The notes below the pieces were generated by a model, which saw only the letters and a program-made list of their open reading frames with translations, was not told the DNA's origin and did no database searches. This document shows positions 1 through 13,365 of a DNA stretch of 64,000 bases, piece by piece. The first letter of the stretch is position 1. Every line of letters begins with the position of its first letter. The stretch is from Chimonanthus salicifolius. Lineage: Eukaryota > Streptophyta > Magnoliopsida > Laurales > Calycanthaceae. The translations under genes were made by a program, and so were the position numbers. Location: positions 61,569,413 through 61,633,412 of the forward strand of contig CM023541.1 in NCBI GenBank assembly GCA_013350335.1, read 5' to 3'.

Positions 1-2
1 GA

Positions 3-164
3 ATCATTGATTCAATATATGGATCCAAAGATACAAAGGAACATGTCATTCAGATGATTGTCACTTTCAATGATCTTGAAGATCTTCAGATTTTCTTTCC
101 GCTTCAACAAATGGTCCTAAAGAATCCTAGTTGGAATGAAGTAGATGCAATCAAAATACTATAG
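3..164 (+). other. Open reading frame at left edge, unrecognised
   Basis: Frame 3 is open from the window edge to a TAG at 162-164, about 53 residues, with a peptide of ordinary composition (it includes EHVIQMIVTFNDLEDLQIFF). I do not recognise it. It could be the end of an exon or a transposon remnant, since a TATA-like CTATAAAAG follows at about 241. No splice context can be tested because the left part is missing. Confidence 0.2.
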
Positions 165-1053
165 GATTGTCCAAAACGACATACATATCTTTGACAGCAT
201 GTACGGCTGAATCCCTTTTTTTTTTTCCTTTGTGCTTGGCCTATAAAAGCCTATCCTTTGGGCACTTTTGGTGATCTTTTCGAGAAGTTTTGGGGACTTC
301 TGGAGAACTTGGGAGCTTTTCTGAGGACTTCTGGACTTACTTCCAAAGCAAACTTTGAGGAGAAAGAAGTTCTTTTTCTTTCCTTCAGTTAGGTTATAAC
401 TTTGTGTTCCATGTGCATGTGAGAAATTTTCTAGTATTGCTTATAAGCTCTCTTCCATGAGTACTTCCAGATTCAGTGTTGCTTGGTGTTTTTGTATCTA
501 ATTAACACTCAAAAGATGTTGTCTGGAGAAAAAAAAATTAATTCCATTATGTTCCATTTTTTATTTATTTAGGATCCTCCTTCTTTTGACACGTTACTTT
601 GGAAATTATTTGCTCACTACATTGACACTTTAGATCTTCTATGAGTAATATAAATCTGCATAGACACCAGTAGAAAACATTGAATCCAGAAATAGTGAGA
701 AATGAAATCTATGATGATGAAATTTGGTGTAAAAAACGTTTGGAGTCTGCTTAGCATGGGTAGTATGCTGGTCTACTATTGAGAAGCTATTTGGCTTGTT
801 CTTTTGAACTCTTCTACTCACATTTCAAACAATTGAACAAAATTTTGTTTTCATTTTTGTGTTTTTTTTTGGGTTATTGAGTTTTTTTTTTCTCTAAACC
901 ACTTGCTTGTTACTGTTACTCTTCCAGTCTCAATCTTATGCATAGCATACCATTAGTCTAGAAGATGCCTACCGCACCATTAGTATACATATCCCCATAA
1001 TATTCTCCATGCAAAATCCCTCTTCCTTATGTATGTCTCTGACCATTAGTCTC

Positions 1054-1057
<4 letters not shown>

Positions 1058-1106
<49 letters not shown>
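1058..1106. repeat. (GA)n microsatellite
   Basis: An uninterrupted run of about 24 GA units. The minus-strand open frame across it is a Ser-Leu artefact of the repeat. Confidence 0.95.
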
Positions 1107-1108
<2 letters not shown>

Positions 1109-2181
1109 GAAAAACCACCCCCCTTCTCTCTCTCCAAGGAATACGAGGTTGGTGTGGAGCTTTAGAAGGTATTTTGTGAAGAAGTAGAGAATGTTCTAGA
1201 GTAGGTATAGAATAGTCCTGCTGTTGGATGTAGAACCCTGTGTAAAAGTACAAGTAGAGTCCCCATCATTTATAACGACTCAAGAAATTAATCATTTGTC
1301 AGTAGAGTTCTCATTGGCAAAGCTTAAGTTTCCCCTCTTATGGGGGCACTGAAAATCTTTGATTAGATCACCAAGCCAAAGTTTTGAAAGCCACAAAATT
1401 GATCACTTCAAGCATTTGTTTAATCTATCAAATCAAAACTATGGCTTGAGTGATCTAGTCATTTTTTTTTTTGAGCCTCAAATTCCAACATAAACCTTTC
1501 TAACCAACCCATCCCCATGGTCCCAAGTGTGCCCCATTTATGGCTGCTCAAAGTAATAGTCACACCCCAGAGTGCAAGGATCATTAATAGCTCTTCATGG
1601 ATTTTCTTTCTGCAAATAATGCCCTTGAAAGTAGAGCTCATGTTTGCTTTTTAGTTACAACCAGGATGAGTTGTTTCCTTAATCAATTGGCCTTCCTCAA
1701 TGTGAACTCAGTTTTTCAGTAAAATCAAAGTCATTGCTGAAATTGTGGCTCGTCTCTATAACAGGCCCCATGGGACATGTGAAACCAACTATAGAAGAGT
1801 TTTTAGCGTTCTTCCCTTGGACCATATAACCAGCATTATGGGCTCAACAGATTTCTTTAAATCTGAAAACTTTATTTTTTTCAAAATGATTCTTGTTGGG
1901 TTGAGGTTTCAGTTACTGAAATGTCTCTGCACTTTCAAAACAAACAACCTTAATCCATGTTTATCTTAGTTTCTTGGTTAGACAAAATGAGGATACGTAG
2001 GAAGAGGCTTCGAGTGTGTGCCAGAGGATAGTTGCTTTGTGCAAACAGTTCACAAAAAATAATTTCTCAAATGTGGGTTTTTTCTAGGCTTTTGGACCAA
2101 TGCCTTTGGCATGGGGTTTGAGCAGAGCTATATCCTAACATGTTACACAGAAAATTGTTGTTTCTTCCTGTATATTTTATA

Positions 2182-2372
2182 TTCTCTCCGTCCCATTTTA
2201 CTTGTCTTATTTGAAACATTTGTATTTTTTAAGGAACTCTCTATACAAGGCTAGCACTCCATATGATCTCATCCATTTTCAACACATTTTATGCTACTCC
2301 AATATAAATGAGACGAATATTTTCGGACAATTTCAAAATCTATATAAGACAACTAATTTGGGACAGAGGGAG
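2182..2372. mobile_element. Stowaway-type MITE, copy 1
   Basis: The element has the classic Stowaway ends: CTCTCCGTCCCATTTTA on the left and GGGACAGAGGGAG on the right. It is flanked by TA duplications at 2180-2181 and 2373-2374. It is 191 bp and very similar along its length to the copy at 19461-19640. The left end has C-to-T changes relative to the canonical CTCCCTCCGTCCC, so it is probably the older copy. It lies just upstream of the exon at 2508, presumably in an intron. Confidence 0.9.
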
Positions 2373-2507
2373 TATAAATTAGTAGTGTATCTTATGCTTC
2401 TGGAGTACGTACTGGTGGCAGTTCAAATTGGTATTATTTGATGTTAATCCAATATGCCCATATTAATGATATCAGCAATATGACTGATGTTCTTTTCCCC
2501 CCCATAG

Positions 2508-2746
2508 CCACTGGATATACAGAGTACTACTTCGATCCTCAGAGTGGAAGAATATGCAGGTAAGATGTCAAACATTTGTCATATATCTGTTTCTGTGTTT
2601 TTTTTCTGTGTCTGTCTATCTATCCATCTGTATGGTTTCTTATCTAGTTCTTTCTATTGTCACTCAGGCATGTGGAGCACTGGAATGTTCCAAAAATGGC
2701 ACTGCTCAAGCAAATTTTTACTCCCAGCCGTGGAGATAACATATGA
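2508..2746 (+). CDS. 3' end of a DUF2358/NTF2-like protein gene (partial)
   Basis: Two exons are visible: 2508-2559 (acceptor CATAG, donor GTAAGA) and 2668-2746 (acceptor CTCAG, stop TGA). The phases agree, with AG joined to G to give Arg. The peptide reads ATGYTEYYFDPQSGRICRHV followed by EHWNVPKMALLKQIFTPSR and GDNI. The pattern of an aromatic beta-strand (T-EY-FD), a short turn (SGRI), then RHVE-W-V matches the C-terminal strands of plant DUF2358 proteins of the NTF2/SnoaL fold, often plastid-predicted and of unknown function. I found no convincing upstream exons between 1 and 2507; they are probably beyond the left edge or behind long introns. The joined exons and coherent peptide argue for a real gene; the family name is from memory. 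Confidence 0.6.
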
Positions 2747-3576
2747 CATTGGACCGCTGAAGTGAGACTTATTTGACTATTCTTTTCCTTGAAAATGTGA
2801 TTTGGTGCTTAAAATGCAAAAGGTGGTTGTGCTACTACCAACAAATCCTTAAGCGGGTAAATTTGGATCAGTTTAATTACTTGAGAAGAGTTTGTTGGCA
2901 ACACGTGCTGCTCCTTGGTGACGCGTGCAGATTTGTAATGCGTGTTGATGTACCTCACACTCTCCAATCCAATCTAGCAAACACATTATTACTGAAAGTC
3001 CATGCGTTTAGGGTCCTATATGTTCAATATCTTCTGCTCACATATTTGTTTCAATAGAATGGTGACAATGGTTGCTCTTACTAAAGCAAGATAGTACTTT
3101 TTTGAAGGAGACTCTAGTCCATGCTATGTAATTCTTGGATCCACGGCAATTATTCAAGCTCTGTCATTATGTTTTTGATGGGGGAAGTGTGTTATCCACT
3201 ACCTGATGGTGCATATAACTGGGCTAAATGGATCTAGATGGTTTATTTTCTGGGTGCTTCAATCCTTCCCTAAAAAGGCCCCAAGCGAAAATAAGGAAGA
3301 AAGAAAATTTCTTTTGGGTGCCACCTTTCTGACATTCCCCCACTCGTTACCATGGAACAATCCTAACTCTAAAATGGATGGCCTTCAAATAGACAGATGA
3401 GAAAACTCCAACAACAATCCACATCCAAGTAGAGTAAAAGCCATATATTGTATATCTAGCATAACCTCTATCTCGATTAGTTCTGCTACCCTCTATCTTC
3501 GGTAGGCCCAGTGGATCAATGGTCTCCATATGTGTAAATTTAAGTCCAGATTATATAAATAGTATGATGTGCTCAG

Positions 3577-3795
3577 GTGAAAGATTATGTCCCAGATTGC
3601 TGGAAGCATGTGAAGTAATACCCAGAGGTGCATTCTGATGAAATATTTGGTATCATTTGTCAAGATCTTTGGCACTGGGATTTCAATGTCCCTGAAAAAC
3701 CAGATTCATTCTTCTGTGTATTGGATCTCAATGAGGAGAGGGATCCCAACATGCAAAGCAGGTCAAGGACAGTATGTAACAAGCAGAGGTCGTAG
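3577..3795 (+). pseudogene. Degenerate protein-coding remnant, unrecognised
   Basis: One frame gives a coding-like peptide (VKDYVPDCWKHVK, an in-frame TAA at 3616-3618, then about 58 residues including DLWHWDFNVPEKPDSFFCVL) to a TAG at 3793-3795. Richness in Trp, Asp and Pro is unlike neighbouring AT-rich DNA. I do not recognise the family. It may be an old gene or transposon fragment. Confidence 0.25.
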
Positions 3796-6424
3796 GCCAT
3801 TTAATGTTGAATCTGGTACAACTTGTATGGATACATTCTACTTATGTTGCATGGACTCTTCAAGACATGTCAGACACTCAATTTGGATACTTGCAGCCGT
3901 GTTAGACACTTTCAGCAGTTCTTCATGGACTCTTTTAGTATTTTTTAACATTATTTTTCAAGATGACTAAAAATATTACCATATTTTCTCCTCTTGAGAT
4001 TTCAACCATAATTATGTTTAAAATAATTTTTATTTTACATTTATCTAAATATGGTGTTGAATCTTGGAGTCCTATTTTTTTAGTTTGCCGAATCCGACAC
4101 AAATACCCATGCCTGTTGCTCTTTATATTTGTGCACAGACATGAAATTCAAATGCATCCATGTCCAAAATAGAGAATGTACTTGTTTCGGTTGTATTTTT
4201 TCCTCTTTTGTGATTAATAGAGTTACCTTTCAAAAAAAAGAGTTTTCTATTACAGAAAAATAACTACAAGCGCATATCAGAACATAATAAGAGATCTTTC
4301 TGGTTCAAAGATTACTTGATTTCCTCTCTCTATGCACTTGGATAAACTCATGTACACTCCTCCAGCCTTCTCATTTAATCCAACCCCTCTCACTTGTGTA
4401 TTTCTCTAGAAGTCTTAAATGGAATTGACTGACCTTTATAAGAGAGATTGTTTATCTGGTAATCTACTGGATGCCACTGTAGACGTTTCTTCACTACACT
4501 TTTGAATTTTGAAGTGCTTGCAGGAATAGATGTGTTTCATAGTTCCATGAACGTTCAAATACAAAAGTGACTTGATAATGATTGCTTATTATCCAATTCC
4601 ATTCTCTGTTCAATGAGCATGAACCTTCAGTGGTGATCTCTTTCTCTGGACAAGTGGATGAATGTACTGATTGATGTTCCACATGAACTGATGATCTTCA
4701 ATTATTGAGGTTTGAGTTTTTCTTGCAGATTCCTTGTCTGCAAAAGTACTTTTGACCAACCAAAGCAAATATGCATGGCCCATTTCGTACAATACGTGAT
4801 GAGCAGAGTCGGAAGTTGCTGATTGTCACAATCACTGGGTTGCAAGTTCATCAACAAGTCCAGTGATCAGTACATCTTTTTGTTCCTTCTATGCTGTTCT
4901 GATTTGACCAATATAAAGAGCGGTGGGTGAGTGTTTGTTGTTAGCATGATTTATGAAGAGGGACAGTTTTAAGGTGGCACTGGCGTTTGAATGGGAAGAA
5001 AGTTTTAAAGAGAAAAGCCTTTTAGAGGGAGAGAAAATTTTAAAGAGAAATTGAGGGCTTCTTACTTTTCCACACAGTAGTGGAAATCTTTAGTAAAAGT
5101 GTAAAGCGTAATGGAAGAGGAACCATTTGATGTGAACTCTTTGAGAACTTTTTGTAGTGCTATCACAGACTATAGGTTAGGTTGATTGTGAAAGTCTATA
5201 TATGGATTTGGGCCTGATTATTCAATAATCACCATAGCTATGACGACGATGACAAAGATAATATGTCGTTAATGTCAAAATAAATAGGCCCAACACAGAT
5301 TTGTGTTACTCGTATGAAACTATTTGCACTTTTCTAATGGAAAAATATAAAAAAAAAAAACAGTACAATCTTTTATATAAAACGGGCTTCCTCAATCTCT
5401 CTTAAATCCTTTGGATCCAACATTTGTCAATTAGAGGTTAAGTTTTAGATTTTGTCAAGATCCAAAATATCAAGCCCTTAATGGGCTGGGCTGAAAAGTT
5501 TTGGCCCATATTTCTTCCACCTTGAGTTACATCACCCATTTTTGAAAAACTTTTATTAACAAAAAAAGCTGAAATTTAGGTTATCTCAGTTTTGGGCCCA
5601 TTTAGGAAAAAAAAAAAAATTCAATCATTTACTATCCTTTTAAAATCCAGAAATTCAGCCAAATGTTTTGGCCCATGACAGAGGGCCTGTTGATATGTTT
5701 GGGTACAGCGGGACATGGAGTAGCATCTGATGTGATGGTGGTGAAGTGGGCCACTGAAATTATGAAAGGTCTCTTCTTCCACTGTTTGTCTTCTCTTTGT
5801 AGTCTCTTTTTCTGTACAAAAGCGTGAAACAAATGAGTAATGGTGATGAAATGGCCAGAGTGATCGACAGGTTTTCAAGTTTCAAGTACCACAATCCCAC
5901 AATTCTTTTTAGCTCAAAGCAAAAGGGAGAGATTTTGACTAGATAAAAGTAGAGGAAGCTAATAACACCATCTGATCATAAATTACTTTTTTAATTTATC
6001 ATGATAAATCAAATTTCATCAAGAAAAAGTGGTTATATAGAAATATTGATTAAATTTTGAGATTTTAAATGATAATTTCAACTGAGGGCAGGACAAGTCC
6101 AAGAAGAGTAAAATTATAAAATTACCCTTAAATTATATACTTTTTTATGTTGGCTTGACCATGAAGGAGACATTTTGGGGCGGAGCCCTATTCAACTTTT
6201 ATTGCAAGTCTAATCCATTCTCCTTCATTTGAAAGCATATGAAATTGAAGGAAAGTGAGTGTCTACATTCCTTTATGCCATACAAGTGAAGCCTAGATGC
6301 TTCAGCTAAACTAGTGTGTGACACATGCATAAAATGGATGATCCTTTGTGTAAATTACAATCAAAATCATAAATGAAATTTTACATCTCAACCTCTATGT
6401 CCTATCAAATAAGCTTGTCATCAT
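3796..6424. other. Intergenic, no gene seen
   Basis: AT-rich sequence with short homopolymers and only short frames without recognisable motifs. No RNA gene or clear repeat boundary was found. Confidence 0.5.
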
Positions 6425-6425
6425 C

Positions 6426-6670
6426 ATTTATTATTATTATTATTATTATTAAATTCTAATCATATGAGGTCAGCTTCGCAATGCAACCCTCAGCGAGTTT
6501 AATTGACAGTAGTAGGAAACTATGACATTCATTATCAGAAAATCCAGTGTAAAATCTTCACCAGTGATACCTACTGCTCTTAGGATACACCAGATGAGGC
6601 CATAGGGACTCGAATCCGATCTCTCACTTCCTGAGATGAGAGATTATCAGTTGAACTACACTGATATGAT
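6426..6670 (-). mobile_element. tRNA-derived SINE, degenerate copy
   Basis: Read on the minus strand, this has a pol III A-box-like TAGTTCAACTGA (6648-6659) and a B-box-like GGATTCGAGTCC (6606-6617), and ends in an (AAT)n run. The layout matches the other SINE copies in the window, although the body between B box and tail has diverged. Confidence 0.6.
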
Positions 6671-9417
6671 ATTTTTTTCATGAAACTTTCATACAAATAA
6701 CTTGTAAGAGTTACGGTTTTGAATTCTATAGATATCTAACTTTTAGTGTCCACTAAAATAAGGTTTTAAACATCTAATTACATCCTAAACTGAGTCTGAA
6801 TAAAATTCGAAATAATTCAACCATGAAATTGATAAAAATAGTATGGACTTCGCCAAGTCTCAAAACCCAACAAGATTAGTCGTATGTCATGATTGAATCC
6901 AAATTATTATACATTGATTTCACTATATAAATTCAAAATTAATTGATTTTTTATTTTAATCTTGACACTGATGCTTTCAAGAAGTCACAAGGCCTTAAAC
7001 CAATTTTAAAATGCTTAAGCCAAATTAGAGCAATTCTTTTAAACCTTTTAATGAGTAAACGAGTAGCAATTCAATTTACCAACATCAATTAACCCAAACC
7101 CATTTCTAGGAATTTTGCAAACATCGAACCAAATCACAATGACTCATAATTGTGACAATCAAACCTAGAGTCCCGTTTAATAATTTATACTGTCTTTTGT
7201 TTGGGACATTGCCTCTGTCTCTTCTAAATGTTCTGTCTTACGGCGCTTATATCTTTTTGCCACTGTCTAGAGTCTTTGGGGGGAGCGCAATAACAGAATC
7301 TTCAAAGACATTGCTGAGTCCAGTGTATTAGTCTTTAAACGTGTTCTCACCAAGTGTGCATCATGGACTATTACTCTTTAGGAATTCAGATCTATATGCA
7401 TGACCGACATTTTGCTAAAATATATGAAATACCAATAATTTAGTCATTTATCGGTAATTTAAAACAACATAAATATTTTAAATTTAAGAAAGAATAAGAA
7501 AAGGATTTTGAAAACAATGATCCAACGATGTAGATAGCCTTGACTGAGGCATTAAATTTAGATGATGCATGGAATTAATCAAACTCAAGTATTTCCCATT
7601 ATTCCCAATCAAAGAAGCCTAGGAAATGAATTTCACACCCATCCAAAATCACAAAGCAACACAATCTCAATCAATTTTCTCTCATTCAACACAATCATTA
7701 CATCAACAACCCCATCTTTTTCCCATGGGACTCTTCACTCCCCTTATTCTTTTTTTCTGGCCTGCATAGCTGTGCCACATCTGTACATGTTAATGATAAT
7801 ATTTCTAGTTTTAGATGGATCAACAGTATATAATAAATATATGAGTTTGAATATGTATATAATAAATATATCAAATTAATGAGGTTGAGCATGTAATCTA
7901 AGTATCTACTCAACTTGGTGTTTCAAATTTTAAAACTTAAAATTTTAATATATTAATTGAAATCGAAATTTATTAGATCTCAAGGAGGTAATATACAATT
8001 ACTGAAAAATATTGATTTTTTTTTTTTTTTTGGAAATGCATCCAAAACCGGTGTTACACCCAAAATTTTGGACGAAAATAGAAATACAGGCTATTTTTTT
8101 TTTGGATTTCTGCAGGTTATATGCAAATATTGCAAAATATAGGCTTTTTTTTTTTTTTGAAAGAAGTGGGCCTAAAATAAATAAACCGGAAAATTTGGAT
8201 TAATCAGTGGTAAATAACCAAACAATTCAAGTTGGGTAAATTCAATCTCAAATTAATTTACGTAATTAAGTAGATAATTGGGTCTATCTATATTATATAG
8301 ACTCAAACTTGGCCTATTACAAGTAAAACAGCTTCAATAAAAATAAGTCTCCGTCACCAAAACTAAAACATAATGAACCCTAACTTTAACCTAATCTGAA
8401 CTAAAAGCAAGTTAAGTTCTTGTATTCATATTGAACCCGTATTTTTAATGAGTTAGGTTACTCATTGTATATTTTAAGACTTAAAGTTTCAAATTGAAGA
8501 TACCCAAATTGTATCTCTAAGTATAAGTCCAACTATAACAATTTCTTTAGTTGCCTAAATAATTCAAAATCATTGGTGGGAGCATCACAAAGTCCCACTA
8601 GAAAGACAGAATTTACCTAGAGCATGAATTGCATCTCAAGGGTAAAGAAATGGAGGGCCTTTGTTAAATACAGCCAATTCTCATCTGTACTTTGCTTGCA
8701 ATGGCCTGCTTCTTTTCTGGATTGCCAAGTTATTTCAAGGAAAAAATTATATGCTCTTTCAACCTTCATTCATAAATACTAATGATGAGAAAAGGCTCCT
8801 CATTAAAATTGTATTTATTTATTTGTTTATTTTTTAATGTCTAAGTTGGTTTGGCTTCAAATTTATATCCAAACCCTATTAAGGTGAAAGCAGATTAAAA
8901 TCACTCAAAATTTTGAATTGGTCTTTAACAGTCTGGTTCTTACGGTTTGGTTTGTATAAAAATATATTATAATTTTCATTTATCTTATTTTTCCTCTTCT
9001 CCCTTTTCATTCAAATGTCAACTTTCATTGTGTGACTACGATATCATAGTTGGTTGGAGTGATAGTTAAGAACCCGTTTAAGAACACGAGAGTCTTAAGT
9101 GGAAAATTGAGCTGTGCCATTTGAACAAGCCAGAGGTCCAAATATCCCAAAAAAGGGTAGTAAGGGCTCACCATGACATTCTTGCTCAACTTATACGCAA
9201 GTACAAATCAAATGACCAATCAAAATTGCCATTTGATCCAATCATATCTTAATAGGTCAAGAGTTTAGTCATTTGATTAATGCCATGTGAAATCAATAGT
9301 TTAATGTTCCTTTTGGTAAGAGAGGTCAAAAGCGCATTCATTTTATAGGTCCCATTTTTTGATTGCTTATGATTCTTGGGAATATGATCCATCTTTTCAT
9401 TTCAACAGCAAAGAAAT
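6671..9417. other. Intergenic AT-rich DNA
   Basis: No gene supported. It contains poly-T runs near 8019 and 8143 and simple TATA-rich stretches near 7830-7870. Short open frames show only biased composition. Confidence 0.5.
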
Positions 9418-9422
9418 ATTGT

Positions 9423-10986
9423 TGTTGAGCACTGAAAATTACCATTTTACCCTTTAATTTTTGATTAGTTAGCCTTTGATTTGTGAATATTAGATGCGTT
9501 TAATAGAGTTTTCAAGTTTTGCAGTGTATTTGTGAGAATAAAAGAAAAATGAATTAAAATGGAGAAAAGTGGGCCATAGTCCTATTTTTTTGAAAGTTTA
9601 TAATTTTTACCACCTAATTTGATTTGGAATTATTGTAAATTATTATAATTCAAATCCGGATATGAGAGTTTGAATTATAATAATATTTTTTAGACTATGT
9701 TACATTGTAAAGGTGGTCGAAATTTATAAACACACAAATGGACCCACTGTTCGAATCTAAAGCCTGAAGACAAAGTCTGCAATTGGAAGCCAATGAGCCA
9801 AAGTCCACTAGTATTCCAGGCCAGATAAAAGTCCAAGTATGGGATCCAAGTCCAAAAGACCAAGTGGAACCAGTGAATTTCGTTTGAAAGATGGTGCATT
9901 ATCTGCAAAATTCGGTGCTTGAAAAAGACAGTGGATTTGGATAAAAGATAGTGGATTTGAATAAAAGACAGGGATAAAGATAAAAGAGTTTGAACCGAAT
10001 GAGAGATAAGAAAGAGAGGGATAAGGAGATAAAGGAGTTAACCGATCTCCACAGAGAGAAATTTTGAATTTGAATGGATCCCTTATCTTGGTTGAATTTG
10101 AAGGGTCCCTTATCTCATCTCTTCTCACTCCTATAAATTGATGGCTTTAGGGTCCATTGAAAGTTGAACCGGGCAAGACATTGAAGGCGGAAGTTGGACG
10201 ACAAAAGACAGGAGAAAAATAAATAATTTTCTTGTAAGTTATTTTATTTTTATTTTTATCTTTATGTCAAATCCAAAAGAGAATTGTAATTCATTTCTGA
10301 ATTTTTAAATAAAATTCATGGCGGTTTGTTTAGATGTATGATATTCCCAATTGTTAAATATTAAATAATGATGGTTTTCAATTTAATTTTAATTCTTTTT
10401 AAGAACTTCATGAAACAAATTAATTTGAGGATTTTTTCAATGAAAAGTGGAACCCCTTTTAGGATCAGTGGGACTTGCCGTCTCTCCAGTCTAAGGTTCT
10501 TATTAAGAACGGTTGTTTTAGAATTGGGGAAACACAAGTTTAAAACCCGCTCAAGCCTAAGGCTTGATTTGAAATATCCCGATTTAATTATTTTTTTTAA
10601 TTAGAATTTTATTAAATAAGAAACTTGAATTATGTTTAATAATTCCAGAATATTTCATAGTCTAGGCCATGTTTTTGTTTTTAAATCGGATAACATGGTA
10701 CTTCGAATGCTTGACCCGATTCCATTGTAGATTATGTAAAAAATTTATTTTTTTTGATTTATTTTTCTTTTTCTCAAAAATTTATCAAAACTATTCATTA
10801 TTTTAAATTAAGATTATAACTAAATGTTTTAGAAAATTATTTCCTTAAATCACATCATTTTTAAATAGTGCGTTTTTTTTATTTCGTACATATATTTTGT
10901 AGATTTCCCTTGGGTACGACCTCGCACTCATGCTCTATACTATAAATAGGTTCGTACGCTTGCGAGTAATTTAAAATTTCACATCA
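9423..10986 (+). repeat. 5' LTR
   Basis: The 1564-bp LTR runs from TG to CA. A TATA-like TATAAATT near 10132 sits in a promoter-like setting, and TATAAATAGG lies at 10941-10950 close to the 3' end. Short frames inside it recur exactly 4844 bp later and are not genes. Confidence 0.95.
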
Positions 10987-10992
10987 AGTTTT

Positions 10993-11010
10993 TGGCGCCG
11001 TTGCCGGGGA
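10993..11010 (+). other. Primer binding site, tRNA-Asp
   Basis: TGGCGCCGTTGCCGGGGA is an 18-nt perfect complement of the expected tRNA-Asp 3' end including CCA. It lies 6 nt after the 5' LTR. Confidence 0.9.
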
Positions 11011-12494
11011 AATCTCGAAATAAAATTATGTGCTATTAAATTATGTGATTTTTGAAAATAAATCTAATACTGCAGATATGTCTTAATTTAGAATTTCATC
11101 TAACTTAGAATTTTTTTTTTTTAATTAAATAAAAAAAATTTAAAAAAATTTAAAAAAATTTTAAAAAAAAATTTAAAATTTAATTTTTTTGAAATAAAGT
11201 TTGACCTGATTTAATTTTTTTTTTTTTTTTTTTTTCCTTCCATTAGTTGTAATTTTAGGAGAAGTGCACTTAGATTAGTATTATTTATTTATTTATTTAT
11301 TATTTATTTGAGTCAGAATCTTCACCAAAGCTTGTATTGCCTATTTTGCAGGAATTTTAATTATGTCGCGCTTAAAAATCAATGGAGATATGCACAACAC
11401 GTTAAGGAGCTTTAAATTGCGCGCTCGAAAAAAAATTACTGAAAATACGCATGAAAGGCTAAGGTGAGTTTTTAATTTTTTCTTTTTATTTTATATATAT
11501 CATGCATTCATATAGATTTATTTAGGGTGTTCTTTATTATTATTTGCATTTAATCTGTTCATGCACTTAGGTTGTTAGTATTCATGCATTAGTTTAGATT
11601 GTTTTATTAATGTTTGTATATTGTTTTGAATGTTGTATGGTAATTTAGGATTGCATTTTCACAATATTTAGAAAAATAAGATTAGTAAAATTGGTTCATG
11701 CATTTTCCTAATAAAATCAATTAAGGAACCATCAGGCTAGATTTTTGGGTTTCATGCTCAATAGGAACCTTTTCAATCTAAATTAATTTTTGTAACCGGT
11801 GAATATTTTTTCTTCAATCATGGTGTCTAGGATTAGTTCTGTCACCAAGGTGTAAAGAGCCTAAGGATAAGTGGAAACTTAAGAAGATGCCGTGTGCTCC
11901 TCCACTTACCTGGGAACTTACCTGGCCATGATTGTGGTTAAACTCTCATCGGAGACTTAGATTATTTGGAAAGAAAAGTATGAGCCAGTCTAGAGACCTA
12001 GGTTAGTTTAGGTTTTATTTTTAGTTTTAGGTCATTTATTTTGTTTGAATTTGTTTTGGTCTTGTTTTGTCCTTATTGGTGAAAATGAGTGTTTGGAGAC
12101 GCTATTCGACCAAGCGATTGGTTAGAATTGAGTCTCCAAATTGTGAACATCCAGTCAGTCATCAATCCATTATTAGCGACAGTAGGGTTTGTGGGGTCAT
12201 GGTATTTTCAACGTTAGAACCTACATTAGAACCCAATCGTTGTAACCATGGTGAGGAGAGTCTGACCATTATACCATTTTTTTTCCTACATAGAGCCACC
12301 CAAGTCACCTAAATTACCATAATCACCATCTTAGGTCAATTGTTGTGTCCGTCAGTTTAGAGTCAGTCTAGTTTAGGATTCTTGTTTTAGGTCCATTTTG
12401 AGTGAACCCTTTTAAATACACTTGAGCCTTAATTAACACTGTTCCAAAAAATTCTAATTTACACCTGATCACTGTGAATTAATGAATATTAAGG

Positions 12495-12523
12495 ACAATG
12501 TCAAATTTAAGTTTGGGGGTATC
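12495..12523 (+). other. Internal copy of the polypurine-tract module
   Basis: The module AGGAC...AAATTTAAGTTTGGGGGTAT repeats, with a few changes, the 3' module at about 14237-14266 (GAGGAC...AAATCTAAGTTTGGGGGTAT). It is located 1.74 kb upstream of the terminal tract, inside the element. Confidence 0.7.
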
Positions 12524-12584
12524 AAAATGGGATACACTAGTTTAGTCCAATAAAAAAATTGAGTCCACTAAAAGTTTTTGTGAG

Positions 12585-12672
12585 TCAAAAATAAAAAAAT
12601 AAAAAAAAATAAAAAATAAAAAAAAATAAAAAAATAATAAATTAAAAAATAAAAAATAAAAAAAAAAAAAAA
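12585..12672. repeat. A-rich low-complexity tract (AAAAAT-like)
   Basis: Nearly pure A/T made of repeated AAAAAT and AAATAA units inside the retrotransposon. A pure poly-A of about 30 nt follows at 13330-13360. Confidence 0.85.
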
Positions 12673-13327
12673 TCAAGGGAAGAGTAAGTGAACACTGAGA
12701 CTACCCCTTGTGAAAAAAATTGTTGAGTCTAAGTGATTTTTCAGCATTAATAGGTAAATAAAAATTTTTATATCATACTTTTTCGATAAGATTTTTATAG
12801 GATTTATATTCGGAATAAATTTACACAGCCATATTTAAATTGAGTTAGAAAAGAAAAATTTTCATGAGTCTAGTATTAAACAAAGGAATACTAGTGGAGA
12901 CTTAACCCAGTAAGCTTTAGAGCCTTTCAATTTTTCTGAGGAATTTAAGTCAATCCATTTTTCTTTCTAAAGTGTATCAAGTCGTTGTGGACCTCATCAT
13001 TCTTCAATTTTGGTCATATTACTGAGAACGCCATTAAAATTGAGTTAGTACATTTGAAATTTTTTAGACTTTATTTAAAACAAGGAAATCACTATATGAA
13101 ACTTAGGATATGATATAGGCCATTTTTGGATCGTTTGAGCCTTCATGCCTACCTATCTTTGGTCAAAATTTATCCTGATAGTTCCCAGTTGAGCCTTTAA
13201 GTTAGCATGTTTTCTTGATCAGCCATATTTACCAAACCCAACTCTGATTTTGGAGTTTGAGCCTCATTAAAAATATATCTTGACCTATTCATAAAAAAGG
13301 TTAGAGATGACAAATATTGAGATGATA

Positions 13328-13365
<38 letters not shown>

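Noticed and set aside
9690..10604. Three open frames of 72-106 codons, repeated at 14534-15448
   Set aside because: They lie wholly inside the LTRs and recur at exactly 4844 bp. They have no domain and are non-coding LTR sequence.
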